Below, one piece after another: positions 39,148 to 49,052 of a stretch of 64,000 nt of DNA (the first letter of the stretch is position 1; each line of letters opens with the position of its first letter). The DNA lies in assembly GCA_016213335.1 (NCBI GenBank), contig JACRAQ010000130.1, forward strand, positions 40,015 through 104,014, read 5' to 3'. The position numbers and the translations under genes are program-made. Source of the DNA: Nitrosomonadales bacterium. GTDB lineage: Bacteria; Pseudomonadota; Gammaproteobacteria; Burkholderiales; Gallionellaceae. Below the pieces are notes generated by a model. That model was not told the origin of the DNA, did no database searches, and saw only the letters and a list, made by a program, of their open reading frames with translations.

Positions 39148-39175
39148 GAGTTTCAAAAGTTGATGTTTCAACCCC

Positions 39176-39940
39176 TCATTCGCCCAGAAACAAGCGGCAA
39201 AAATTGTCCGTCGTAACGCGGGCAACTTCTTCCAGCGGAATTCCGCGCAGCTTGGCGATCTCTTCCGCCACATATTTCACGTAAGCGGGCTGGTTGAGCT
39301 TGCCGCGATAGGGCGCAGGCGCAAGATAAGGCGCGTCGGTTTCGATCAGCATGCGCTCCAGCGGGATGCGCCGCGCCACCTCTTTCAGCGAAATTGCGCT
39401 CTTGAAAGTGACGATACCGGAAAAGGAAATGAGGAAGTTCATTTCCATTGCCGCTTGCGCGACTTCCAGGCTTTCGGTGAAACAGTGCATCACCCCGCCA
39501 GCCTCGCTCGCCCCCTCCTCCGCCAGGATGCGCAAGGTATCCTGCGCCGCCTCGCGGCAGTGGACGATCAGCGGCTTGCGGGATTCGCGTGCGGCGCGCA
39601 CGTGGGTGCGGAAGCGCGCGCGCTGCCATTCCAGGTCGCCCTTCAGGCGAAAATAATCGAGTCCGGTTTCCCCGATGGCCACGACCCTGGGGTGTTGCGC
39701 CAGCTGCACCAGCATGGCCTGCGTCGGCTCGGCATCCAGTTCATGATCCGGATGCACGCCCACCGAGGCGTAAAGCTGCTCTTGCCGCTCGACGAGTTGC
39801 CGGATGCGCGGAAAATTCTCCAGCGTCACGCCCACGCACAGCGCGTGGGATACGCCGCCTTGGCGCATGTTCGCCAGAACCTCATCGAGGATTTCAGCGA
39901 GTTCCGGAAAATCGAGGTGGCAGTGCGAATCAACCATCAT
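39176..39940 (-). CDS. tatD: TatD family metal-dependent hydrolase
   Basis: TatD proteins are TIM-barrel metal-dependent DNases/hydrolases. The 254-residue product has the metal ligands DSHCHLD at 4-10, GVHPDHE, the GETGLDYFRLKGDLEWQRARF signature, KPLIVHCREA, MHCFTESLEVA and the terminal ETDAPYLAPAPYRGKLNQPAYV. It follows holB with a four-base overlap and ends the yceD-to-tatD operon. In many betaproteobacteria a pilZ gene lies between holB and tatD; here it is absent. Length is standard. Confidence 0.95.
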   Translation of the reverse strand: MMVDSHCHLDFPELAEILDEVLANMRQGGVSHALCVGVTLENFPRIRQLVERQEQLYASVGVHPDHELDAEPTQAMLVQLAQHPRVVAIGETGLDYFRLKGDLEWQRARFRTHVRAARESRKPLIVHCREAAQDTLRILAEEGASEAGGVMHCFTESLEVAQAAMEMNFLISFSGIVTFKSAISLKEVARRIPLERMLIETDAPYLAPAPYRGKLNQPAYVKYVAEEIAKLRGIPLEEVARVTTDNFCRLFLGE

Positions 39941-40950
39941 GGCTGCACACCACCCAGCACCATGTGCCGGTAGGACAACAGCAGGGATTCATACAGCAGC
40001 CTGGAGTTCAGGGGGTGCGCCGCCTCGCGCCTGGCAACCAGCAGCTCCTTTTGATAGCGCAGCAGATCAAACACCATGATCTTGTCCGCAAGATTCCTGA
40101 TAACGTCAGCCAGCTCAATGTGATACAAGACCTTTCCGGCAAGTTTCGCGCTGCCCAGATCGCAGCACCACTGCTGCAACCAGTGGATCACCCTGGCCGG
40201 TTCGGTGCGCTGCATTTGCTCGGCCAGCGCGAACACATCGAGCTGGGCGGGCCGCCCGATTTCCTGCAGGAAGCGGCGGTATTCCCCGGCATCCTCAATC
40301 TCCTCCGCGAGGCGGGCCGCCTGCAACGGGGCAAAGCCGGCCTGCGCCAGCAGCGCTGCGGGGTCGGCCACGCCCTGCTGCTGCAACCATGCGGTGCCTG
40401 CCGCTGGCGACGGCAGAGGGGCGGCAAGCGCGAGGCAGCGGCTGAGGATGGTCGGCGGCAATTGTTGCGGCTTGTTTGTGACCAGGATGAACAGCATCTG
40501 TCCGGACGGCTCCTCCAGGGTTTTGAGCAGCGCGTTTGCCGCGTTGGCATTCATGGTTTCCGCCGGATGGATCAGCACCACGCGATATCCGCCCTGATGC
40601 GCGGACAGGCTGGAAAAGTCCCCGAGGGCGCGTATCTGGTCAACGGAAATTAGCCGCGCCGGTTTTTTGCCGCTCTCGCTTTCTTCTTCCTGCGCGGACA
40701 AGGCATCCGGCTGGATCAGGCGAAAATCCGGATGGGTTTGCTGCTGGAACCAGTGGCAGGAAGAACAGCTATCACAGGCCAATCCCCCGGTAAGCGGCTG
40801 CTCGCACAACAGCGCCCGGGCAATATTCATGGCGAAATCGAACTTGCCTATCCCCTGTGCGCCCCTCAGCAAAATAGCGTGCGGCAGGCGCGCGCGCAAC
40901 CCGGTCCAGCGCTGCCAGAGCTCATCCTGCCATGGATACAGTTTGTTCAT
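39937..40950 (-). CDS. holB: DNA polymerase III subunit delta'
   Basis: Delta' is a stator subunit of the clamp loader. The 337-residue product has [27 protein letters not shown], the zinc cysteine cluster CDSCSSCHW near residue 60-68, [34 protein letters not shown], and TILSRC, all typical of HolB. The degenerate P-loop GAQGIGK is usual. The C-terminal third is weakly conserved. It sits between tmk and tatD with four-base overlaps. Confidence 0.95.
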   Translation of the reverse strand: MNKLYPWQDELWQRWTGLRARLPHAILLRGAQGIGKFDFAMNIARALLCEQPLTGGLACDSCSSCHWFQQQTHPDFRLIQPDALSAQEEESESGKKPARLISVDQIRALGDFSSLSAHQGGYRVVLIHPAETMNANAANALLKTLEEPSGQMLFILVTNKPQQLPPTILSRCLALAAPLPSPAAGTAWLQQQGVADPAALLAQAGFAPLQAARLAEEIEDAGEYRRFLQEIGRPAQLDVFALAEQMQRTEPARVIHWLQQWCCDLGSAKLAGKVLYHIELADVIRNLADKIMVFDLLRYQKELLVARREAAHPLNSRLLYESLLLSYRHMVLGGVQP

Positions 40951-41558
40951 GCCAAAGCCAGAATGATTTTCTCGAGATCAGCCTTGACTGCTTCGGGCGT
41001 CTGCGCCGCATCAATCAGCACAAAGCGTTGCGGGTTTTTCTGGTAACGTTCCAGGTAGGCCTGCCGTACCTTTTCGAAGAAGCTGCCCTGCTCCTGTTCG
41101 AAGCGATCCAGCGAGGTATTGCTGGAAAGGCGCTGCCGCGCCACTTCAATTGGAATATCAAACAGCAGGGTCAGATCGGGCTGCAAATCCTCGTGCACCC
41201 AGCGCTCCAGTTGCTCCAGCTTGCTTAGCGCCACACCCCTGCCGCCGCCCTGGTAAGCGAAACTGGCATCACTGAAGCGGTCGGACACCACCCAGGTTCC
41301 GCGCCGCAAGGCGGGCCGGATGACCTGCCCGATATGTTCGAGGCGGGCCGCAAACATCAGCAGCGCCTCGGTTTCGGCATGCATCGGCTGGCTGAGCAGG
41401 ATCTCGCGCAGGCGCTCGCCCAAAGGCGTTCCGCCCGGCTCGCGCGTCACCAGCACATCCAGACCGCGCTGGCGCAGGACGTCAGCAAACCAATGCAGAT
41501 GAGTGCTCTTGCCCGCCCCGTCCACGCCTTCGAAGGTGATGAATTTCCCCTTGCTCAT
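40947..41558 (-). CDS. tmk: Thymidylate kinase
   Basis: Tmk phosphorylates dTMP to dTDP. The 203-residue product has the P-loop [12 protein letters not shown] at 8-19, the DR(Y/F)-type motif [20 protein letters not shown] and the LID region. [18 protein letters not shown] is the conserved substrate strand. It overlaps mltG and holB by four bases each, part of the pabC-mltG-tmk-holB-tatD series common to proteobacteria. Length normal. Confidence 0.97.
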   Translation of the reverse strand: MSKGKFITFEGVDGAGKSTHLHWFADVLRQRGLDVLVTREPGGTPLGERLREILLSQPMHAETEALLMFAARLEHIGQVIRPALRRGTWVVSDRFSDASFAYQGGGRGVALSKLEQLERWVHEDLQPDLTLLFDIPIEVARQRLSSNTSLDRFEQEQGSFFEKVRQAYLERYQKNPQRFVLIDAAQTPEAVKADLEKIILALA

Positions 41559-42541
41559 TTCTGGTATTTATTGACCGCCCGGTTATGCTGCGTCAGTGTA
41601 GCGGAAAACTCCGAGCTGCCGTCACCGCGCGCCACAAAATAGAGGGCGTCGGTCTTCGCGGGATGCAAGGTAGCCTGAATCGAAGCCAGCCCCGGCAGCG
41701 CGATCGGGGTGGGCGGCAGGCCCGCTCGGGCATAGGTATTGTAGGGGGTGTCCGCCAGCAAATCGTGCTTGCGCAGGTTGCCGTCAAATTTTTCGCCCAT
41801 GCCGTAGATGACGGTCGGGTCGGTCTGCAGCAGCATCCCCTTGCGCAGGCGGTTGGTGAACACGCCCGCGATCATGCCCCGGTCGCGCGCCGCGCCGGTT
41901 TCCTTTTCCACGATGGAGGCCAGGATTAACGCCTGGTAAGGCGACTCCAGTGGGAGCCCCTGCTCCCGGGTTTGCCAGTTTTCCTGCAAATGTTTCTGCA
42001 TGGTCTCGTAGGCGCGCTTGAGCAGGATCAGGTCGCTGGAGCCGCTGGCGAAATAGTAGGTATCGGGGAAGAACAGCCCTTCCGGATGGTTTTCGGTCGC
42101 GCCGAGGCGCTGCAATATTTCTGCTTCGGAAAGTTGCGCCGTATCGTGGCGGATGGCCGGGTGAGCGTTCAGCACGGCACGGAACTGGCCGAATGTCCAG
42201 CCTTCTATGGCGCTGAGTTCGCTTTGCATCCCCTTGCCCTTGGCCAGTATATCCAGCAGTTCCAGCGGGGTGACAGCGGTTTCCAGCACGTATTTGCCGG
42301 CCTTGATCTGTGCCGACTTGCCGAGCAGGCGCGCCAGGATGACAAACATCCGCTCGTTGGACAACACGCCTTCCTGTTGCAGTTGCTGCGCCGCGCTTTT
42401 CAGGCTGGTTCCCTGCTTGAGCGAGAACTCGTATGGCTGTGCGGGCAAGGTCAGCGGGCGGGTGGCGTAATAGTAGAAATCGCCCGCCAGCAGCGCGGCA
42501 AGGAACAGCGCGAGGAGCAATAACCATTTAATCGGGCGCAT
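41555..42541 (-). CDS. mltG: Endolytic murein transglycosylase MltG
   Basis: MltG cleaves nascent glycan strands at the inner membrane and sets their length. The 328-residue product has an N-terminal membrane helix (about 5-24), a LysM-like region ([24 protein letters not shown]), and the YceG domain with [23 protein letters not shown], the catalytic Glu in [32 protein letters not shown], and [20 protein letters not shown] near the end. It overlaps pabC by 14 bases and tmk by four. Confidence 0.96.
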   Translation of the reverse strand: MRPIKWLLLLALFLAALLAGDFYYYATRPLTLPAQPYEFSLKQGTSLKSAAQQLQQEGVLSNERMFVILARLLGKSAQIKAGKYVLETAVTPLELLDILAKGKGMQSELSAIEGWTFGQFRAVLNAHPAIRHDTAQLSEAEILQRLGATENHPEGLFFPDTYYFASGSSDLILLKRAYETMQKHLQENWQTREQGLPLESPYQALILASIVEKETGAARDRGMIAGVFTNRLRKGMLLQTDPTVIYGMGEKFDGNLRKHDLLADTPYNTYARAGLPPTPIALPGLASIQATLHPAKTDALYFVARGDGSSEFSATLTQHNRAVNKYQK

Positions 42542-43337
42542 GGTTCAACCATTTCTGCACTTGCATGGCAACCGGGAAATGGCCCCATTCCCGATCCTGC
42601 AGCTCTCGCACCGGCCATAGCCCGATGATGCTGTTCACCAGGAACAGCTCATCGGCAGCCAGCAATTCGGCCAGCCCGAATTGCGCGATCCGGCAGGGCA
42701 CGCCATGCGTGGCGGCCCATTCCAGCACGCGCTCGCGCTGCGTCCCGGCCACGCCGCAGTGAGTCAGTTCGGGCGTCAGCAACGTCCCGCTGTGCACCAT
42801 GAACAGGTTGCTGCGCGTGCCTTCGATCACGTTGCCGCTCATGTCCAGCAGCAATCCTTCGGCGATACCGGCATCGTCCCATTCCGCCGCCGCCAGCACA
42901 TTTTCCAGACGGTTGAGGTGCTTGATGCCGGCCAGCTGCGGCTGGTGCGCCAGGCGCAGCTGGCATAGCCGCGCCTTGATTCCGCGCGTTGCCCAGTCAG
43001 CCGGGTAATCAGGCAGGGGGAAAATATCCCAGATGCGGATGGGCGCTGACTGCGTGGCAGGCGCATACCCGCGCGCTCCCTCACCGCGCGTGACAATCAG
43101 CTTCATCACCCCGTCCGGGTGCTGCACGAGCAAATCGTTCAGCTCGGCGGAAAGCAAACCAACATCCGGGCAAGCGATGCCCAGCGCGACGCAGTCCAGC
43201 TGGAGTTTCCTGTAATGCAGCGGCCAGTGCAATGCGTGGCCGCCGGTGGCGCGCAAGGTGCGGAACACCCCATCACCGTAGAGCAGGCCACGGTTGCGGA
43301 TGCTGATCAAATTGCCTTGCTTGCCATTGACCAGCAT
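42528..43337 (-). CDS. pabC: Aminodeoxychorismate lyase
   Basis: PabC is a PLP-dependent fold IV enzyme that forms p-aminobenzoate from aminodeoxychorismate for folate. The 269-residue product has RGLLYGDGVFRTLRA near the N-terminus, the catalytic Lys in GIKHLNRLENVLAAAEWDDAG, EGLLLDMSGNVIEGTRSNLFMV, and the FLVNSIIGLWPVREL end. It lies between fabF and mltG, the standard position. The sequence alone cannot fully exclude a D-amino acid aminotransferase, but context supports PabC. Confidence 0.93.
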   Translation of the reverse strand: MLVNGKQGNLISIRNRGLLYGDGVFRTLRATGGHALHWPLHYRKLQLDCVALGIACPDVGLLSAELNDLLVQHPDGVMKLIVTRGEGARGYAPATQSAPIRIWDIFPLPDYPADWATRGIKARLCQLRLAHQPQLAGIKHLNRLENVLAAAEWDDAGIAEGLLLDMSGNVIEGTRSNLFMVHSGTLLTPELTHCGVAGTQRERVLEWAATHGVPCRIAQFGLAELLAADELFLVNSIIGLWPVRELQDREWGHFPVAMQVQKWLNHAPD

Positions 43338-43346
43338 CGGGCGGGA

Positions 43347-44579
43347 CTAAATCTTGCGGAACACCAGCGAACCGTTCGTCCCGCCAAAACCGAAATTGTT
43401 GTTCAGTGCCGCCTCTATCTTCATGCCGCGCGCGGCGTTGGCACAGTAATCCAGGTCACACTCGGGATCCTGCTCGAAGATGTTGGTAGTGGGCGGGGAT
43501 AGCTGGTGGTACACCGCCAGCGCGCAGAACAGCGATTCGATGCCGCCCGCGCCACCCAGCAGGTGGCCGGTCATGGATTTGGTGGAATTTACCACCAGTT
43601 TCTTTGCGTGGTCACCGAACGCCAGCTTGATCGCGTCGCTCTCGTTCTTGTCGCCCATCGGGGTGGAAGTGCCGTGCGCATTGATGTACTGCACCTGGTC
43701 CGGGTTCAGCCCGGCATTGCGCAGCGCGTTCAACATGCTGCGCTTCGGGCCGTCGGTGCTCGGCGCGGTCATGTGGTAGGCATCCGCGCTGGCGCCATAA
43801 CCGGCCAGCTCGGCATAAATCCTGGCTCCGCGCGCCTTGGCGTGTTCGTATTCTTCCAGCACCAGCACACCCGCCCCTTCGCCCATCACGAAGCCGTCCC
43901 GGTTTTTGTCCCAGGGGCGGCTGGCCGTTGCGGGATCGTCATTGCGGGTGGACAGCGCCCGGGCAGCGGAAAAGCCGCCGATGGCCAGCGGGGATATGGC
44001 CGCCTCCGAGCCGCCGCATACCATCACGTCGGCATCGCCATATTCGATGGTGCGGGCAGATTCGCCGATACTGTGCGTGCCGGTGGTGCATGCCGTGACG
44101 ATGGCCAGATTCGGCCCTTTCAACCCGTACATGATGGACAGGTTGCCGGAAATCATGTTGATGATGGTGCCGGGAATGAAGAACGGCGAAATCTTGCGCG
44201 GCCCGGCCGCCAGGTAATCGTTGTGCGTGTCCTCGATCATCGGCAGGCCGCCGATGCCGGAGCCTATGCACACGCCGATGCGCTCGGCGTTCTGCTCGGA
44301 AACTTCCAGCCCGGAATCCTTGAACGCCTCGATGCCCGCCACCAGGCCAAAATGGATAAAGCGGTCCATGCGGCGCGCATCCTTGGCCGGAATGTATTGG
44401 GCCGCGTCGAACTCCCGCACCTCACCCGAAACCTGGCAGGCAAATGCTGAAGGGTCGAAACCGCTGATGCGCGTGATGCCGGATTTGCCTTCAACCAGGT
44501 TGCGCCACGCCTGGGACACCCCTATCCCTACCGGGGAAACGATGCCCAAACCGGTAACAACTACCCTGCGTCTAGCCAA
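43347..44579 (-). CDS. fabF: 3-oxoacyl-[acyl-carrier-protein] synthase II
   Basis: FabF elongates acyl-ACP by condensing with malonyl-ACP. The 410-residue product has the nucleophile C164 in VTACTTGTHSIG, the active-site histidines in INAHGTSTPMGD and KSMTGHLLGGAGGIES, and the C-terminal NNNFGFGGTNGSLVF. No ATG is near the start: a TTG at 44579, with GGAG five bases upstream, gives LARRRVVVTGLGIVSPVG (Leu read as Met) and the normal length. The gene follows acpP by 39 bases and precedes pabC by nine. Confidence 0.96.
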   Translation of the reverse strand: MARRRVVVTGLGIVSPVGIGVSQAWRNLVEGKSGITRISGFDPSAFACQVSGEVREFDAAQYIPAKDARRMDRFIHFGLVAGIEAFKDSGLEVSEQNAERIGVCIGSGIGGLPMIEDTHNDYLAAGPRKISPFFIPGTIINMISGNLSIMYGLKGPNLAIVTACTTGTHSIGESARTIEYGDADVMVCGGSEAAISPLAIGGFSAARALSTRNDDPATASRPWDKNRDGFVMGEGAGVLVLEEYEHAKARGARIYAELAGYGASADAYHMTAPSTDGPKRSMLNALRNAGLNPDQVQYINAHGTSTPMGDKNESDAIKLAFGDHAKKLVVNSTKSMTGHLLGGAGGIESLFCALAVYHQLSPPTTNIFEQDPECDLDYCANAARGMKIEAALNNNFGFGGTNGSLVFRKI

Positions 44580-44618
44580 GTTGACTCCGCTGAAAAACAA
44601 GCGATATTTAAGGAAGCG

Positions 44619-44855
44619 CTACTTCTGGTGGGCGTTGACGTAGTCTATGGCCTGCTGCACCGTGGTGATTTTTTCTGCTTCTTCATCCGGAATTTCACAC
44701 TCGAATTCTTCTTCCAGCGCCATGACCAGTTCTACCGTATCCAGGGAATCCGCGCCCAAGTCATTGACAAAGGAGGACTCGTTCTTGACCTCGGACTCGT
44801 TTACGCCGAGCTGCTCCGCAACGATTTTCTTTACGCGTTGTTCGATGTTGGACAT
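44619..44855 (-). CDS. acpP: Acyl carrier protein
   Basis: AcpP carries fatty-acyl chains on a 4'-phosphopantetheine arm. The 78-residue acidic product has the attachment serine S37 in [21 protein letters not shown], with [16 protein letters not shown] at the N-terminus. It lies 39 bases upstream of fabF and 92 bases downstream of fabG. The gap to fabG contains no other gene. This is the housekeeping ACP; a second, divergent ACP is encoded at 55043. Confidence 0.98.
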   Translation of the reverse strand: MSNIEQRVKKIVAEQLGVNESEVKNESSFVNDLGADSLDTVELVMALEEEFECEIPDEEAEKITTVQQAIDYVNAHQK

Positions 44856-44947
44856 GTCACTCTCCCTACATGTTGGTTATAAATCAAATAAACGGCTCTC
44901 ATTCTACCAAACTTGCCCGGATTTCCAAACCGGGCGGCAAACTTGCA

Positions 44948-45691
44948 TTACTCCATGTACATCCCGCCATTCACATGCAGCGTGACGCCAGTGATGTAGG
45001 CCGCCCCCGGCCCCGCCAGAAAGACAACGGCGGCGGCAACGTCTGCCGCCTGCCCCAGGCGCTTCAGCGGCACCTGCTCGATCAGCCTGGCACGCTGCTC
45101 ATCGCCCAGGCTCTGGGTCATGTCGGTGTCAATGAAACCGGGAGCGACGCAGTTGACGGTGATGTTGCGGCTGCCGATCTCCTGCGCGAGAGACCGGGTA
45201 AAACCCGCCATGCCCGCCTTGGAAGCGGCGTAGTTGGCCTGCCCGGCGTTGCCCATGCTGCCGACCACCGACGAGATGCTGATGATGCGCCCGCTTCTGG
45301 CCTTCATCATGCCGCGCATCACCGCCCGGCTGAGTCGGAACACCGACTTCAGGTTGGTCGCCAGCACCTCGTCCCACTCCTCGTCGCTCATGCGCGCCAG
45401 CAGGTTGTCGCGCGTGATGCCGGCGTTGTTTACCAGGATCAGCACCTCGCCATACCGTTTGCGGATTTCGCCCAGCACCTGTTCCACTTGCGCGCCATCA
45501 TTGACGTTCAGCGCCATGCCGCAACCCTTGATATCTGCCGCATCCAGATAGGCGCTGATCGCCTGCGCCCCCTTTTCGGAAGTCGCGGTGCCGACCACGG
45601 TTGCACCCTGCTTGCCCAGCTCCAGCGCGATACCCTGCCCGATGCCCCGGGTAGCGCCTGTCACCAATGCGATTTGTCCTTGCAAACTCAT
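44948..45691 (-). CDS. fabG: 3-oxoacyl-[acyl-carrier-protein] reductase
   Basis: FabG reduces 3-ketoacyl-ACP with NADPH. The 247-residue short-chain dehydrogenase has the cofactor loop VTGATRGIGQGIA at 10-22, NNAGITRDNLL, the catalytic SSVVGSMGNAGQANYAASKAGMAGF with Tyr/Lys, and CVAPGFIDTDMT. It sits 21 bases after fabD. Length and motifs are those of housekeeping FabG. Confidence 0.97.
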   Translation of the reverse strand: MSLQGQIALVTGATRGIGQGIALELGKQGATVVGTATSEKGAQAISAYLDAADIKGCGMALNVNDGAQVEQVLGEIRKRYGEVLILVNNAGITRDNLLARMSDEEWDEVLATNLKSVFRLSRAVMRGMMKARSGRIISISSVVGSMGNAGQANYAASKAGMAGFTRSLAQEIGSRNITVNCVAPGFIDTDMTQSLGDEQRARLIEQVPLKRLGQAADVAAAVVFLAGPGAAYITGVTLHVNGGMYME

Positions 45692-45712
45692 GCCTTACTC
45701 CCTGAATTCCGG

Positions 45713-46645
45713 TTAAGCCAGCGCGGCCAGAGCAGATTTCAGCGCCGCGCCATCGTTCAGCGCCAATGCCTGCTGGCTGGTGTCAATACGCTTGTTCAGC
45801 CCGGCCAGCACCTTGCCCGGCGCGCATTCGGCGTTGTGCGTGACGCCATGCCTGCCGAATTCCAGCACGGTTTCCACCCAGCGCACCGGCGAATAGAGCT
45901 GGCGCACCAGCACGTCCTTGATGGCAGCGGGGTCAGCGTAGCTTTTCACATCGGCGTTGTGCAGCACCGGAATGGCAGGCGCCCGCAACGCCACTTTGCC
46001 GAGATAGCCGCGTAGCTTCTCGGCCGCGCCACGCAGCAGCCCGCAATGTGACGGCACGCTCATCGGCAGCATGATCGCGCGTTTTGCGCCCCTGGCTTTG
46101 GCCAGTTCCATGCCGCGTTCCACCGCCGCGCGGTTTCCGGCAATCACCACCTGGCCGGGCGAATTGAAATTCACCGCTTCCAGCACTTCGCCTTGCGCGC
46201 CTTCGATGCATACGGAACGAACCGCATCATCATCCAGTCCGAGGATCGCGGCGATGCCACCTACCCCTTCCGGCACTGCCTGCTGCATGCATTCGGCGCG
46301 GTAGCGCACCAGCGGCAAGGCGTCGGCAAATGCCAGCGCGCCTCCCGCCACCAGCGCGGTATATTCGCCCAGGCTGTGTCCGGCCAGCATCGTTGGAGTC
46401 GCGCCACCCTGCGCCTGCCAGGCGCGATAAACCGCCACTCCCGCCGCGAGCATGAGGGGCTGGGTGTTAACGGTCGCGTTCAGGTCGGCGTCGCTGCCTT
46501 CGGCAGCCAATTGCCACATGTCCTGATTCAGAATATCCGATGCTTCGGAAAAAGTTTCGCGCACTGCCGGAAAGTCGGCGTAGCCACCCATCATGCCGCG
46601 TGATTGCGAGCCCTGGCCGGGAAATACGAATGCAAATTTAGTCAT
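45713..46645 (-). CDS. fabD: Malonyl-CoA:ACP transacylase
   Basis: FabD loads malonyl units onto AcpP. The 310-residue product has FVFPGQGSQSRGMMG (the oxyanion loop), the nucleophile S91 in AGHSLGEYTALVAGGAL, the histidine in SVPSHCGLLR, and the PVRWVETVLEFGRHGVTHNAECAPGKVLAGL end. It is separated from fabH by 117 bases, nearly all of which is a palindromic repeat, and is followed by fabG. Confidence 0.97.
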   Translation of the reverse strand: MTKFAFVFPGQGSQSRGMMGGYADFPAVRETFSEASDILNQDMWQLAAEGSDADLNATVNTQPLMLAAGVAVYRAWQAQGGATPTMLAGHSLGEYTALVAGGALAFADALPLVRYRAECMQQAVPEGVGGIAAILGLDDDAVRSVCIEGAQGEVLEAVNFNSPGQVVIAGNRAAVERGMELAKARGAKRAIMLPMSVPSHCGLLRGAAEKLRGYLGKVALRAPAIPVLHNADVKSYADPAAIKDVLVRQLYSPVRWVETVLEFGRHGVTHNAECAPGKVLAGLNKRIDTSQQALALNDGAALKSALAALA

Positions 46646-46663
46646 AAAAATCCTTTAGCAGGT

Positions 46664-46757
46664 AGCTTGTGGCTGGTAGCTGGTAGCTGGTAGCTATAAG
46701 GTGCGCGCTTCGCGCGCGGCATTAAAAAGCTACAAGCTACCCGCAACAAGCTACTAG
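46664..46757. repeat. Palindromic tagct/agcta repeat between fabH and fabD (copy 2)
   Basis: Left GGTAGCTTGTGGCTGGTAGC-type runs and right AAAAGCTACAAGCTACCC runs flank a core AAGGTGCGCGCTTCGCGCGC GGCATT (split), identical to the core at about 10918-10943 between mraY and murD. It fills almost all of the fabH-fabD gap. Both copies lie inside operons and apparently do not stop transcription. Confidence 0.85.
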
Positions 46758-46762
46758 CTGAT

Positions 46763-47722
46763 TTACCACCTCACCAGCACCGCGCCCCATGCAAAGCCTC
46801 CGCCAACCGCTTCCAGCAGGATGTTCTGCCCCGCCTGGATGCGCCCGTCACGCACAGCAGTGTCCAGCGCCAGCGGAATCGAGGCGGCGGAAGTGTTGCC
46901 GTGCTGCCCCACCGTCAGGACTACGCGGCTCATGTCCATTCCCAGTTTCCTTGCGGTGGCCTCGATGATGCGGATGTTGGCCTGGTGCGGCACCAGCCAG
47001 TCTATGTCAGCCTCCTTAATGCCCTGATCGGCCAGCAGCTCTTCCACCACTTCGCTCAGCACCTTGACTGCGAACTTGAATACGCCTTGCCCGTCCATGA
47101 ACATGTAAGGGGTGCCCTCGATTTTTCCCTGGCTGATGCGGGCATTGGCTTGCAGCAGGTCGCGGTAACGCCCATCCGAATGCAGCTTCGCGCCCATTAT
47201 GCCGGGCGTGGCGGAGGCTTGCAGCACCACCGCACCGGCACCGTCGCCAAACAGCACACAGGTACTGCGGTCGGTCCAGTCGAGCAGGCGGGTCAGCACT
47301 TCCGCCCCCACCACCAGCGCCGTGCGCGCCTGGCCGCTTCGGATATACACGTCAGCGGTATTGAGCGCGTAGACGAAGCCGCTGCACACCGCCTGCACAT
47401 CAAATGCCGCTCCCTGCCGGATACCCAGCTTGTCTTGCAGGATACAGGCGGTGCTGGGGAAAACCTGGTCCGGCGTGGTGGTGGCAACGATGATCAGGTC
47501 TATGTCATCTGCGCCGACCCCGGCCATCTCCATGGCCCTGCGGCTGGCGTGCGCGGCAAGATCGCTGCTCAGTTCGCCATCAGCCGCCACATGCCGCTCA
47601 ACTATGCCGCTACGGCTGACAATCCAGTCATGCGAAGTGTCAACCATCTTTTCCAGATCGAAGTTGGTCAATACCTTTGCAGGCAAATAACCGCCGGTGC
47701 CGGTGATTCTGGAATGTATCAA
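46763..47722 (-). CDS. fabH: 3-oxoacyl-[acyl-carrier-protein] synthase III
   Basis: FabH starts fatty acid synthesis by condensing acetyl-CoA with malonyl-ACP. The 319-residue product has the nucleophile C113 in [34 protein letters not shown] with the active His, and [18 protein letters not shown] with the Asn. The start is a TTG at 47722 whose last two bases overlap the plsX stop (TTGA), preceded by GGAGG. An ATG start would need an unlikely upstream extension into plsX. Length matches E. coli FabH (317). Confidence 0.96.
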   Translation of the reverse strand: MIHSRITGTGGYLPAKVLTNFDLEKMVDTSHDWIVSRSGIVERHVAADGELSSDLAAHASRRAMEMAGVGADDIDLIIVATTTPDQVFPSTACILQDKLGIRQGAAFDVQAVCSGFVYALNTADVYIRSGQARTALVVGAEVLTRLLDWTDRSTCVLFGDGAGAVVLQASATPGIMGAKLHSDGRYRDLLQANARISQGKIEGTPYMFMDGQGVFKFAVKVLSEVVEELLADQGIKEADIDWLVPHQANIRIIEATARKLGMDMSRVVLTVGQHGNTSAASIPLALDTAVRDGRIQAGQNILLEAVGGGFAWGAVLVRW

Positions 47723-48756
47723 GATGCCTCCACCGCATTCTGCTGCCGCTCGTGGTGCCATTTTTCGACGTGCTCGCTGATGTGGTGCAGCATGCCGCCG
47801 CGCGCCTCTTCGGCGGCGCGCTCGATGGCACACTGAAAGGCAAAAGCATCGGCGGAGCCGTGGCTTTTCACCACGATGCATTTCAGCCCGAGCAAGCTGG
47901 CGCCGTTGTAGCGGCGATGGTCAACGCGCCGCCGGAAAGCGTTGATCACCGGCATGGCAACCAGCCCCGCCAGCCTGGTGAACAGGTTGCGGCTGAATTC
48001 CTCGCGCAGGAAGTTGCGCAGCATCTGCGCCAGCCCCTCCGAAGTCTTGAGCGAGACGTTGCCGACGAAGCCGTCGCATACCACCACATCGGTGGTGCCC
48101 TTGAAAATATCGTCGCCCTCGACATTGCCATAGAAGTTGAGGTCGCTTTGCTGCAACAACTCCGCCGCCAGCTTGACGGTCTCATTTCCCTTGATGTCCT
48201 CGCTGCCGATATTGAGCAGTCCGACCGAGGGATCGTTCTTGCGCTCGATGGCGCTGACCAGCGTGGCGCCCATCAGGGCGAATTGCAGCAAATGTCCCGC
48301 ATTGCAGTCCACGTTTGCGCCCAGGTCCAGCATGCACACCTGCCCCTTGACGGTGGGTAAAAAAGAGGCGATCGCCGGCCGGTCTATGCCGGGCAGCATT
48401 TTCAGCACGTAACGCGCCGTCGCCATCAGCGCGCCGGTGTTGCCCGCGCTGACGCAGGCGGACGCTTCGCCATTCTTGACCAGATTGATGGCGACACGCA
48501 TGGAGGAATCTTTTTTGTTGCGCAAAACCAGTTGGGGAGACTCGTCCATGCCCACCACTTCGCTGGCCGCGTGGATGCGCAGGTTTGGCCCGACGGAGAT
48601 TTTCAGGGTACTCAGCTCCGCCGCAATGGCGTCGGGCAAGCCGACCAGTACGATGGTATCGCCAGGGTTTTTCCGCAAGTACTCCACCGCTGCGGGAACG
48701 GTGACATGCGTGCCGTGGTCGCCGCCCATGGCGTCAATGGCTATTGTGGCATCCAC
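47719..48756 (-). CDS. plsX: Phosphate acyltransferase PlsX
   Basis: PlsX makes acyl-phosphate from acyl-ACP, the first step toward phosphatidic acid. The 345-residue product has [11 protein letters not shown] at the N-terminus, [49 protein letters not shown] and [17 protein letters not shown]. It sits between rpmF (100-base gap) and fabH (four-base overlap). The order rpmF-plsX-fabH is conserved in proteobacteria. Length is typical. Confidence 0.97.
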   Translation of the reverse strand: MDATIAIDAMGGDHGTHVTVPAAVEYLRKNPGDTIVLVGLPDAIAAELSTLKISVGPNLRIHAASEVVGMDESPQLVLRNKKDSSMRVAINLVKNGEASACVSAGNTGALMATARYVLKMLPGIDRPAIASFLPTVKGQVCMLDLGANVDCNAGHLLQFALMGATLVSAIERKNDPSVGLLNIGSEDIKGNETVKLAAELLQQSDLNFYGNVEGDDIFKGTTDVVVCDGFVGNVSLKTSEGLAQMLRNFLREEFSRNLFTRLAGLVAMPVINAFRRRVDHRRYNGASLLGLKCIVVKSHGSADAFAFQCAIERAAEEARGGMLHHISEHVEKWHHERQQNAVEAS

Positions 48757-48856
48757 AGGAAGCTACCTCACACGTTGGCTGCCGGCAACTGCGACGGCAC
48801 ACCTCGCCAGCCGGGCGAACGGGCTTGTTACCACAAGTGCTGATGCGGGGCGATGC

Positions 48857-49033
48857 TCAGGCCTTGGCCTTGGCAACTTTTTTGCCGCGATAGTAGCCGC
48901 TCGGGCTGATGTGATGGCGCAGGTGCGCCTCCCCCGTGGATGGCTCAACCGCCAGCGCGGGGTTGGTCAGAAAGTCGTGCGCGCGGTGCATGCCGCGCTT
49001 GGACGGGGATTTCTTGTTCTGTTGGACTGCCAT
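48857..49033 (-). CDS. rpmF: 50S ribosomal protein L32
   Basis: L32 is a small basic protein of the large ribosomal subunit. The 58-residue product begins [20 protein letters not shown] and has [17 protein letters not shown] at the end. The zinc-binding cysteine pairs of some L32 proteins are absent, as is usual in betaproteobacteria. GAGGAG precedes the ATG at 49033. It lies 19 bases after yceD and upstream of plsX. Confidence 0.97.
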   Translation of the reverse strand: MAVQQNKKSPSKRGMHRAHDFLTNPALAVEPSTGEAHLRHHISPSGYYRGKKVAKAKA

Positions 49034-49052
49034 GCTCACTCCTCATAAATAT

